This document shows positions 1 through 15,089 of a stretch of 17,319 bases of DNA, one piece after another. Made by a program: the position numbers and the translations under genes. Source of the DNA: Theodoxus fluviatilis (taxonomy: Eukaryota > Mollusca > Gastropoda > Cycloneritida > Neritidae). The stretch lies in NCBI GenBank assembly GCA_034096865.1, contig JAWQFJ010020260.1:17501-34819 (forward strand). The letters run 5' to 3'. Under the pieces are notes generated by a model. That model ran no database searches, was not told where the DNA came from, and was given only the letters and a program-made list of their open reading frames with translations. The number at the start of each line of letters is the position of its first letter. The stretch's first letter is position 1.

Positions 1-164
1 GCAATCAACATTGCAGAAACAAAGTTTACTCCATGTTGCTTTGGAGAATAACAAAAAAAAATCAACGATTTGAAGAAAATACACACACTGGGTGATGATA
101 TAAACTGAAAATTTTAATACTTCTGAAATATCAACGATACTGCTTAGCATGCTTATCATGGTAA

Positions 165-392
165 TTATGCACTTTCAGTACACAACAACTCTGACTCTTC
201 AGCTGTGTCTGCACGAAGGACAGTGTCGTCGGACACAGAATGGCCAGCAACATGAAGGAGACGAACAAGGTCTTTTGATCTTGTGGCTTGGTGCACTGTG
301 AGACCAATGCCCAGATGCTTGGGCGTCATTTTTCGTCTTCTTGATGTTGGGAAGACAATATCTTGACGTATGATATGATCCAATGGTATCAC
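165..392 (-). pseudogene. Inverted upstream piece of the same gene, left arm
   Basis: The minus strand is open from 392 to the stop at 165 and encodes QDIVFPTSRRRKMTPKHLGI followed by GLTVHQATRSKDLVRLLH and SVSDDTVLRADTAEES. In intact relatives, as I recall them, this segment lies just before the NDNIDILEETL segment in one protein. Here it points the other way, back to back with the rest of the gene starting near 383-400. No start codon is implied; the apparent GTG start is only the end of the open stretch. Confidence 0.6.
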
Positions 393-1302
393 AGGAATGG
401 AATGTGATTATTCCAAGGAATTTCCTGCACGGAACAGGCAAAGGATATGAGGCAAATGACAACATTGACATTCTTGAGGAAACTCTGAGTGGCACAGAGA
501 AATTTTATGCCAGCCATTACATCGCTCTCCGACGCAAAGCACCACTGGAGCCAGAAATGGACATTCAGATAAAGACAGCTTTTCCAAAAGTTGTTCATGC
601 ACCTGCTGAGATGACAAACCTGCAAGACATCAACATGACCAAAACAAAGCCAGAACCTGTATTTGCACAATGTGCAGGAAGCATGTTATTTGCCAAATTA
701 CCAGAAAATCGCCGAGGCAAACACACAGGACCTAGCATGGATCATGGTAGACGGCACCAGCCAGATGATCAGGTTGTTCCAGGTTGGAGTGGTTTCAACC
801 AGAAGGTGAGCACTTGTGATCCACCACTGACAGAAGTTGGTCCAATGCCAATCCTGAATTCCCCAGCCCACGAATTCCCCTCAGTATGAACCGTCATGCA
901 GAACTGCAAATCAATGACTGAGAAGCTTGGAGAGAAATACACGGTAATCACTTTTGATGAGCAGATGTACTCAAAAGCGAAGATGTTACAGTGGGACCAA
1001 CTGGACAGCTGTAAGAACCTGGTCATCATGCTAGGAGGGTTCCACACCTCAATGAACGTCTGCAAAGTTGTGGCGAAGTACATGGATTCATCAGGCATAG
1101 CAAACATCTGGGTAGAAAGTGGCGAACTTGGTGAGGTGACAGCTGAGAACATCATTGACGGAAAAGGTTGAAATAGAGCCATTCGCGTACACAAACTCAC
1201 AGTGGAAGCTCTGTGGTCCATTCTTTGGGAGCGCTTCAAAGAATGGGTCACAGAGAATGAGAAGACGGTCAATGGAAGTCTCCAGAATGCAGCAAAAAGA
1301 GT
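362..1302 (+). pseudogene. Broken gene of an invertebrate multi-copy family, left arm
   Basis: One reading frame runs from about 400 to 1302 and is interrupted by two TGA codons, at 887-889 and 1169-1171. A missing base near 399 also shifts the frame relative to the right arm. Visible motifs are IIPRNFLHGTGKGYEANDNI, DILEETLSGT, KYTVITFDEQ, LGGFHTSMNV and NRAIRVHKLTVEALW. I recognise this set from uncharacterised proteins present in many copies in molluscs and cnidarians; their function is unknown to me and they may belong to a mobile element. The frame reads on through the spacer (VNGSLQNAAKR), so the left copy extends past the palindrome arm. The upstream part of the same protein lies on the other strand (165-392). 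Confidence 0.7.
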
Positions 1303-2208
1303 CGTCTTCTCATTCTCTGTGACCCATTCTTTGAAGCGCTCCCAAAGAATGGACCACAGAGCTTCCACTGTGAGTTTGTGTACGCGAATGGCTCTATTTC
1401 AACCTTTTCCGTCAATGATGTTCTCAGCTGTCACCTCACCAAGTTCGCCACTTTCTACCCAGATGTTTGCTATGCCTGATGAATCCATGTACTTCGCCAC
1501 AACTTTGCAGACGTTCATTGAGGTGTGGAACCCTCCTAGCATGATGACCAAGTTCTTACAGCTGTCCAGTTGGTCCCACTGTAACATCTTCGCTTTTGAG
1601 TACATCTGCTCATCAAAAGTGATTACCGTGTATTTCTCTCCAAGCTTCTCAGTCATTGATTTGCAGTTCTGCATGACGGTTCATACTGAGGGGAATTCGT
1701 GGGCTGGGGAATTCAGGATTGGCATTGGACCAACTTCTGTCAGTGGTGGATCACAAGTGCTCACCTTCTGGTTGAAACCACTCCAACCTGGAACAACCTG
1801 ATCATCTGGCTGGTGCTGTCTACCATGATCCATGCTAGGTCCTGTGTGTTTGCCTCGGCGATTTTCTGGTAATTTGGCAAATAACATGCTTCCTGCACAT
1901 TGTGCAAATACAGGTTCTGGCTTTGTTTTGGTCATGTTGATGTCTTGCAGGTTTGTCATCTCAGCAGGTGCATGAACAACTTTTGGAAAAGCTGTCTTTA
2001 TCTGAATGTCCATTTCTGGCTCCAGTGGTGCTTTGCGTCGGAGAGCGATGTAATGGCTGGCATAAAATTTCTCTGTGCCACTCAGAGTTTCCTCAAGAAT
2101 GTCAATGTTGTCATTTGCCTCATATCCTTTGCCTGTTCCGTGCAGGAAATTCCTTGGAATAATCACATTGCCATTCCTGTGATACCATTGGATCATATCA
2201 TACGTCAA
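1303..2208 (-). pseudogene. Broken gene of an invertebrate multi-copy family, right arm
   Basis: Mirror copy of the left-arm pseudogene. It is open from about 2208 to the shared TGA at 1681-1683, continues to the second shared TGA at 1399-1401, then reads VHKLTVEALW and stops matching the family at the palindrome centre near 1303. This copy has the extra C near 2172, so the frame upstream (IQWYHRNGNVIIPRN) stays intact. The 35-base spacer continues the coding sequence of the left copy only, so the right copy is the truncated one. Confidence 0.68.
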
Positions 2209-2406
2209 GATATTGTCTTCCCAACATCAAGAAGACGAAAAATGACGCCCAAGCATCTGGGCATTGGTCTCACAGTGCACCAAGCCACAAGATCAAAAGA
2301 CCTTGTTCGTCTCCTTCATGTTGCTGGCCATTCTGTGTCCGACGACACTGTCCTTCGTGCAGACACAGCTGAAGAGTCAGAGTTGTTGTGTACTGAAAGT
2401 GCATAA
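2180..2406 (+). pseudogene. Inverted upstream piece of the same gene, right arm
   Basis: Mirror of the left-arm piece. The plus strand is open to the stop at 2404-2406 and encodes RQDIVFPTSRRRK, TPKHLGIGLTVHQ and SVSDDTVLRADTAEE. It diverges from the main right-arm pseudogene. Its presence in both arms means the internal inversion predates the palindrome, or that the palindrome is a copy made from a single molecule. Confidence 0.58.
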
Positions 2407-2570
2407 TTACCATGATAAGCATGCTAAGCAGTATCGTTGATATTTCAGAAGTATTAAAATTTTCAGTTTATATCATCACCCAGTGTGTGTATTTTCTTCA
2501 AATCGTTGATTTTTTTTTGTTATTCTCCAAAGCAACATGGAGTAAACTTTGTTTCTGCAATGTTGATTGC

Positions 2571-3450
2571 CAAGAAATTCAATGCACAATTTCAAATGGA
2601 AATACAACATGTGCACATGAAAATATTGTTTTGTTTAAAATCAGCCCCGACCACTGCAAAGTACAACTCCATTCCTATGTGTTACAGCATACTTGTACTT
2701 TTCTTGCCAAATCACATAGACATGGTTGTTTTGTTTGCCAATCTACCTATACGAACTCGTGAGGCAGTTTTACGCCAATCCCGATGTTGGCAGCCGTTTT
2801 AAATCTGTCATCATGGCCATCCAAAGCAAATTTAGAATATCCACCCACCTAAACTGCATTGTTCTAGTAGTAAACATTTCATCCAGACCACACTGATATG
2901 CATTGTTTAAGATAGCAAATTCAGAAAGATAATACTTACCGAATGTGTATATCGCCTAGCTATTTTGTCAAATATTTAATTTTTGATAGAAAATGTGAAT
3001 GCTAGGGTTATTTTTTGGCCAAAATTGACATTGTCATCATGCAAAACATAGGAATTGACTCCATGTTTTTGATTTTATCCCAAATATTAGCTGAGATATA
3101 AAGAAAAGTGTAGATTGTGGCGGCCATTTTGAAAAGTGTCATGGCGGCCAAACAAACCAAATTCAGAATGTCCGCCTACCTAGACCACATAGCTCTATGT
3201 CTAGACTCTCCATTTAGCCCAGGTGGACGCTTGTAACCCTCAACGTTTAGCGTCCCATTTTTTTTTGCAAGCTACAGATTTCAGCTTCTAGACTAGAAAG
3301 TCGCCTCGTTTCTTTTCTCATAGTCTGTATAATTAGTCAAGGCAGCATGTTCTGCTAGTCAAACCCGACTCTACGAAGTTTAGTTCATTTTATGGGCTAA
3401 GAGCATTATTTGAGTGGACACGCTTACACCTGTGTCATCAATAGTTTGAG
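2571..3450. other. Non-coding stretch with weak internal repeats
   Basis: AT-rich sequence with no convincing gene; open frames here are short and unconserved in appearance. Two related blocks occur: one around 2785-2860 (TTGGCAGCCGTTTT, CATCATGGCCATCC, CCACCCACCTA) and one around 3115-3190 (TGGCGGCCATTTTGAAAAG, TCATGGCGGCCAAAC, CCGCCTACCTAGACC). They look like diverged copies of one dispersed repeat about 330 bases apart. Confidence 0.5.
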
Positions 3451-3618
3451 GTGATCAACTTTGTGAATAAAATAGATCTATTTATTCTTCCAATGTCCCC
3501 AAACTACATAACAGACAACATTCTCTTTCTGGCGGTGATCAACTTCGTGAATAAAATATATTTCTTTATTCTTCCAATTTCCCCAAACTACATAACAGAC
3601 AAGATTCTCTGTTTGGTT
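3451..3618 (+). repeat. Two-copy tandem repeat of 84 bases
   Basis: GTGATCAACTTTGTGAATAA at 3451 recurs as GTGATCAACTTCGTGAATAA at 3535. The rest of each unit (TTTATTCTTCCAAT, CCCCAAACTACATAACAGAC) also aligns, with scattered substitutions. Because 84 is a multiple of three the duplicated region stays open, which explains the short open frames here; I do not think it is coding. Confidence 0.85.
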
Positions 3619-3745
3619 GTAATTCCTAAACCAGATAACAGAGAACCTAAGGAATATAGTAAATCGTTCCATTTACTAAGACCATGACTTTGCACAAAAT
3701 GTCATCAGAATCCGTATCGAACCTTTTGAGTTATTTTGCTAATTA

Positions 3746-3819
3746 GACTAGACTAGACTAGACTAGACTAGACTAGACTAGACTAGACTAGACTAGACTA
3801 GACTAGACTAGACTAGACT
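3746..3819 (+). repeat. GACTA pentamer array with degenerate flank
   Basis: About 15 uninterrupted copies of GACTA. A degenerate continuation with AACTA, CTCAACTC and AGCTCA variants extends to about 3965, where the LINE fragment begins. Related pentamers reappear after that fragment at about 4255-4310. Confidence 0.9.
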
Positions 3820-3965
3820 TAGGTAAGCTTGGCTAAACTAAGTACAGCCCAGCTCAGTTCAGCCCAGCTCAACTCGACTCAACTCAACTCAACGCAGCTC
3901 GACTAAACTAGACGAAACTAGACTAACCTAGACTAAACTAGACTAAACTCGACTAAGCTAGACTT

Positions 3966-4219
3966 AAGTGGTCGGACTTGGAGAGGGATGGGCTCCGCCA
4001 AGATGTATCTGCCCAAGACACACTACATGATGACAAAGACAATGCAGTGGGCTGGCCAAGACCATCCTGCAAGGTACCGTACCAGGTGGGAAAAGGAGAG
4101 GCAGGCAGAGAAAGAGGTGGGAAGACAACATCAAAGAGTGGACAGGCTTTACCTTTGCTGACTCACAGCGAGCCACAGAGGATAGAGATCGATGGAGAAA
4201 GATTGTCCAAAAGTCATGA
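3966..4219 (+). pseudogene. LINE (non-LTR retrotransposon) ORF2 C-terminus
   Basis: The frame ending at TGA 4217-4219 reads TILQGTVPGGKRRGRQRKRW, then EDNIKEWTGFTFADSQRA, then TEDRDRWRKIVQKS. This is the typical last ~45 residues of an invertebrate LINE reverse transcriptase protein (basic GKRRRGRP block, WEDNIKEWTG, DRxxWR). Upstream of about 4040 the frame is lost and the similarity fades, so only a 5'-truncated 3' end remains. The stop is followed by a short 3' region and GAACT/ACTAGA pentamers that may be its tail. Confidence 0.82.
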
Positions 4220-4319
4220 GTGGTGATTCAACAAACCATCTCAGGGTTAAGAGACTGAACTGAACTGAAGCTAGACTAAACTAGACTAATCTAAACTACA
4301 CTAAACAAACGAACCGACA

Positions 4320-4678
<359 letters not shown>

Positions 4679-4679
4679 A

Positions 4680-5561
4680 ACAAGAAGGGCAAAGCCCATA
4701 CGACTCACATGATTGACCTTGACCTTTACATGACCTTGACCTTCAGGTGCCCCTCAAGGTCAAGGTCAAACAACTAAACCTACCAATGACATCATACACT
4801 AAGAAATGCTTTACACATTTTTCCTACCAAAATACATGTGACCTTGACCCAAGGTCAAGGTCATCCAAGGTCATGCAACACAAAGCTGTTAATTCAAGAC
4901 ATAGGAAGCACAATGGTGCTTATTGGCACTTTCTACCATGAGATATAGTCACTTTTAGTGGTTCACTACCCCATTTTGGTCACATTTCATAAGGGTCAAA
5001 GTGACCTTGACCTTGATGATATGTGACCAAATGTGTCTCATGATAAAAGTATAACATGTGTACTACAATGTTATGAAGTTTGGAACAGTTATCTTCCATA
5101 GTTCAGGGGCAAGGTCGCTTCAAAATATGTATACAATCCAACTTTGAAGAGCTCCTGTGACCTTGACCTTGAAGCAAGATCAACCAAACTGGTATCAAAA
5201 GATAGGGATTACTTTGCCCTATATACCATATATAGGTCAGGTATCCAATCTCAAAAACTTCAGAGAAAATTGAGAAAATGTGAAAAATGGCTGTTTTTTA
5301 GACAACATTTATGGCCCCTGCGACCTTGACCTTGAAGCAATGTCAAGTCACTATGTATGTTTTTTGAGGCCTTGTCATCATACACCATCATGCCACATTT
5401 GGTATTGATAGACTTAATAGTCTCCGAGAAAAATCCAACGTTAAAGTTTTCGGACGCCCGGACGCCCGGACGCCCGGACGCCCGGACGCCCGGACGCCCG
5501 GACGCCTGGACGGACGAAACGGGTGAGTACATAGACTCACTTTTGCTTCGCATGTGAGTCA
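4680..5561 (+). mobile_element. TGACCTTGA-rich dispersed element, copy 1
   Basis: A second copy lies at 12424-13263 in the same orientation. Both start ACAAGAAGGGCAAAGCCCAT and end CGCATGTGAGTCAA. Near the start is GACTCACATG and at the end its reverse complement CATGTGAGTC, a short terminal inverted repeat, so it resembles a non-autonomous DNA element of MITE type. It codes for nothing recognisable. TGACCTTGA or its complement TCAAGGTCA occurs at least nine times, often as overlapping TGACCT-TGACCT direct repeats. Near the 3' end lies a CGGACGCC minisatellite and the hairpin GTGAGT-ACATAG-ACTCAC. Confidence 0.8.
5451..5506 (+). repeat. CGGACGCC minisatellite in the dispersed element
   Basis: Seven exact copies of the 8-base unit CGGACGCC, followed by a variant. 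The second element copy has only a short GGAC tetramer run at the same place (13199-13217), so this is a variable-length internal array. Confidence 0.92.
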
Positions 5562-5640
5562 ATAATAATAATGAATAGCATTTGTATAGCGCACTTCTGT
5601 ACAACTCAATGCGCCCTGCTTGGCGGAGGTAATAAGACAA
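5562..5640 (+). repeat. Dispersed repeat fragment (TATAGCGC type)
   Basis: AATAATAATAATGAATAGCA is followed by TTTGTATAGCGCACTT and CAATGCGCCCTGCTTGG. The combination of an AAT run, GCATTTATATAGCGC and CTCAATGCGC is familiar to me from dispersed repeats in marine invertebrates. It directly abuts the end of the TGACCTTGA element. Confidence 0.45.
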
Positions 5641-5655
5641 TTGTTTGCATGAAAT

Positions 5656-5944
5656 TTTCACACGCACACTCACACACATACACACACACATATACACATA
5701 CACACACAGACACACACACATACACACATACACACACATACACACACATACACACACATACACACACATACACACACACACACATACACACATACACATA
5801 CACACACAGACACACACACACATACACACACACATACACCCACACATACACAAACACACATACACACACACATACACACATACACAAACACATATACACA
5901 CACACATACACACACACACACGCAAACACACACACACTCACACA

Positions 5945-6025
<81 letters not shown>

Positions 6026-6032
6026 ACACACA
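5656..6032 (+). repeat. Long CA-rich microsatellite
   Basis: About 370 bases of CA dinucleotides with frequent ACACAT and occasional ACACAG variants. All open frames in it are repeats only (His-Thr or Cys-Val). Confidence 0.97.
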
Positions 6033-6165
6033 TGCTCAGTCTGAATCTGACTTCCTCGAAATATCTTTATGTATACTTTCTATGTAAAAATGGGCCTATT
6101 ACTCTTGCTCTGAAATTTACTGGTAATTGGTTGGTTTGTTCGTTCGTTCGGGTTTGGTTTTTTAC

Positions 6166-12295
<6,130 letters not shown>

Positions 12296-12423
12296 TTCAG
12301 CTCGCTAAATTTGACCTCTGAAAGCAGAAAAAAGAACCCATATTACACATCGCCACACAAGGAATACTTTTGGGAAAATACAGAAAAAGTATCAAGGTTT
12401 TTTTTCAGAAGAAAATATCAATG

Positions 12424-13263
12424 ACAAGAAGGGCAAAGCCCATACGACTCACATGGTTGACCTTGACCTGTATATGACCTTGACCTTCAGGTGACCTTCA
12501 AGGTCAAGGTCAAACAACTAAACCTACCAATGACATCATAAACTAAGACATGCTTTACACATTTTTCCTACCAAAATACATGTGACCTTGACCCAAGGTC
12601 AAGGTCATCCAAGGTCATGCAACACAAAGCTGTTCATTCAAGACATAGGAAGCACAATGGTGCTTATTGGCACTTTCTACCATGAGATATAGTCACTTTT
12701 AGTGGTTCACTACCGCATTTTGGTCACATTTCATAAGGGTCAAAGTGACCTTGACCTTGATGATATGTGACCAAATGTGTCTCATGATGAAAGTATAACA
12801 TGTGCCCCACATAATTATTAAGTTTGAAACAATTATCTTCTATAGTTCAGGGTCAAGGTCACTTCAAAATATGTATACAATCCAATTTTGAAGAGCTCCT
12901 GTGACCTTGACCTTGAAGCAAGGTCAACCAAACTGGTATCAAAAGATAGGGCTTGCGTTGACCTATATACCACTTGTAGCTAAGGTCGCCATTCTCAATA
13001 ACGTGGGAGAAAATTGGGAAAATGTGAAAAATGACTGTTTTTGAGACCACAATTATGGCTCCTGTGACCTTGACCTTGAAGCAAGGTCAAGTCACTGTGT
13101 ATGTTTTTTGAGGCCTTGTCATCATACACCATCATGCCACATTTGGTGTTGATAGACTTAATAGTCTCCGAGAAAAATCCAACGTTTAAGTTTTTTACGC
13201 CCGGACGGACGGACGGACAACAGGGCTGAGTACATAGACTCACTTTTACTTCGCATGTGAGTC
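12424..13263 (+). mobile_element. TGACCTTGA-rich dispersed element, copy 2
   Basis: Colinear with copy 1 at 4680-5561 from ACAAGAAGGGCAAAGCCCAT to CGCATGTGAGTCAA. Most of its length is nearly identical by eye, with substitutions and small indels; the CGGACGCC array is reduced to a few GGAC units. It carries the same dense TGACCTTGA/TCAAGGTCA motifs. It lies just upstream of the putative start of the cyclase gene on the minus strand. Confidence 0.82.
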
Positions 13264-13310
13264 AAAAATAAAAACCGCTGGCGCTGAACCTCCAGGTTTT
13301 GGCAACAACA

Positions 13311-13357
13311 AAAAAGAAGATCGGGTTGGAATCCGCAACCTCTCGAGAAAAGAGGGG

Positions 13358-13417
<60 letters not shown>

Positions 13418-13538
13418 CCAGGTCGCGTTCGAACCCACAACCTCTCGAAAAAAAGAGAGAGAAAAAAAGTGTCAGCGCAGAATCGAACCTGGTCATGCAT
13501 GACCAAGAGTCCAATGCTCTACCAACTGTGCCATTGAA
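13311..13538 (-). repeat. tRNA-like SINE cluster
   Basis: On the minus strand at about 13537-13472, CAATGGCACAGTTGGTAGAG and CATTGGACTCTTGGTC, then CAGGTTCGATTCTGCGC, give a tRNA-like A box, a Lys(CTT)-like anticodon region and a B box. T-rich runs follow. Two more B-box-like units lie downstream: one at about 13420-13450 (GAGGTTGTGGGTTCGAACGC) and one at about 13318-13345 (GAGGTTGCGGATTCCAACCC), with a CA run between them. The cloverleaf is not complete enough for a functional tRNA. Confidence 0.6.
13362..13415 (+). repeat. CA microsatellite
   Basis: About 26 CA units between two of the SINE-like units. Confidence 0.95.
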
Positions 13539-13631
13539 AACTGGTATGGATGTAAAGCATTTATAACGACCTTTTCCCAAACCCCCTTGGTTCGTATTTT
13601 GCACTGTAAATTGTAGGAAAATGGATGATAG

Positions 13632-14020
13632 CATGAACTGTTTGGTATTTCATACCAAATCTAACCCATCAACGTCAATAATCTTCTCGTAGTACCGCTT
13701 TTTGGCGTCTTCTGGTAGATGTTCAACATGCAACGAAGCGTTTTGCTGAAGTAGGAAAAGATAACTCTGTTTGACTCGATCTCGATTACGCAACGCATTT
13801 CACCATTCCGTGAAATGACAAAATAAATCACTTTCTTTTCAAACCTCGATTCTGAAAATTTGATACATTCAATCGGACCTAACTTCCAGTAAGTGTGCAA
13901 AATGTCAAGGAAATCCGTCCAGTAATTTTGGAGAAATCAGCCGTTAAGAACTTAAGTCCGAACAGACAGACAGACAGGCACACATTCAGCGTGGCTGAGA
14001 CTAGTGAATATAGTCTCAGC
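13632..14020 (+). repeat. Dispersed repeat R, copy 1
   Basis: CATGAACTGTTTGGTATTTC at 13632 recurs at 15090, and CAACGTCAATAATCTTCTC, TCTGGTAGATGTTCAACATG and CGAAGCGTTTTGCTGAAGTA are shared in order. After about 13800 the two copies can no longer be aligned by eye. This copy ends in a GACAGACAGACAGGCACAC run and a hairpin, GCTGAGACTA-GTGAATA-TAGTCTCAGC (13994-14020). Confidence 0.75.
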
Positions 14021-14103
14021 AACAGGTTGGTCACGTGATAGCCTTAATTCTTCATAACATGCATACCACCATTCTGAACACAGAGTCTCGGCCACGCTGA
14101 ATG

Positions 14104-15089
14104 GCATATCACATCGTGAGAGTATTCATCTGCTTGTTGTGATACACTCGATACTGGCAGCCATGTTTTCGTCAATTCATTTTCTAAACATCGATTTCCC
14201 ATGAATGTAAAACTTGTATGCGGTAAAATTCGAATCACAAGAGTGTAATATTGTGAACTCTACTAATTATAAGGACTTTGAATACAACAGCAATATTTAT
14301 ACTTCATTGAGCGAGTAAGGCAACCAATCCCGTCTGCATAATCTTTGATACACACAGAAACCCACTGAGTGCTTTTGCTGATGAGGAATCATTACTTTAA
14401 TGTATGCTTAGAAGGATTAAACTTAGAAAATCTGCTTCTGAGCTATCCGATAATATAGAACTTCGGAATCGGACGGATTCCTACAGAAGAAACTCCCATT
14501 CGATTAACGTTCAACACAGACGGAATGTAGGTTAAATCACTTACTGACTCCATCAGTCGATACACAAATGATCGAAGTGTGGAGCTCCTCAAACAGTGTG
14601 AAGGCAGTTAGACCACAGGTTCCGGCCAGAAAGCATTTACTTGCAAGAGTATAACCATAGATTCACGAAACCAGCCCGGACCCATAGGAATCCTTTTCGC
14701 TGCGTTCATTACTATATACACAATCGCACGTGCTCAAGGCAGTTTGCAACCTTATAGACACGTTCGCGCTAAAAGTAGTTCTCAAATGATTTCCTGAAAA
14801 TCTCATAGATTAGTTTTATTAGAACACCAAATTTGTGTTTATCTTTCGGGATAAATAATTGGAGTGAAATAGAATCGCCTCTTTTTACTCTCAATGGTCT
14901 TCTGATCATGTTGAATTTTGATTGGTAGAATCATTGGAATGTGGAGCCGAAGTCACGTGACCAACCTGTGTCAGAGATACTATGTCTCTGTGTTCAGAAT
15001 GACAGGCACAATGACTGAATGAGACATGCAGAATATATTTTACAATACTGGAGTGGTTTATGTCCGGCAACTGGTTTTTGTAGACAGAC
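14104..15089. other. Non-coding stretch, no recognised gene
   Basis: AT-rich sequence with stops in all frames and no recognisable protein. Short inverted repeats link its edges to the region just before it: CAGGTTGGTCACGTGA at 14023 with its complement at 14953, and CATTCTGAACACAGAG at 14070 with its complement at 14986. It may therefore be the inside of an unrecognised mobile element. Confidence 0.45.

Larger units (their letters stand above)
1..2570. repeat. Large near-perfect palindrome (inverted repeat)
   Basis: Bases 1-1267 and 1303-2570 are reverse complements, separated by a 35-base spacer at 1268-1302. By eye the arms differ by one single-base indel near 399 and substitutions near 755 and 1019; there may be a few more. 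The left arm touches the window edge, so its true outer end is unknown. On the right the symmetry can only be followed to 2570. The arms carry copies of the same broken gene. Confidence 0.95.

Noticed and set aside
769..1801. Two 199-codon open frames crossing the palindrome centre
   Set aside because: They read the antisense of the pseudogene after a short sense part and owe their length to the mirror symmetry; the sense frame with family motifs explains the region better.
3978..4226. An 82-codon plus-strand open frame with an ATG
   Set aside because: It overlaps the LINE C-terminus in another frame; the frame with the WEDNIKEWTG motif is the real remnant.
5656..6032. CRISPR-like or regular spaced array
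   Set aside because: It is a CA microsatellite with irregular variants; there are no spacers, and the window is eukaryotic.
13472..13537. A functional tRNA-Lys gene
   Set aside because: The A and B boxes are recognisable, but the acceptor stem does not close and the anticodon arm is degenerate. It fits a SINE head better.
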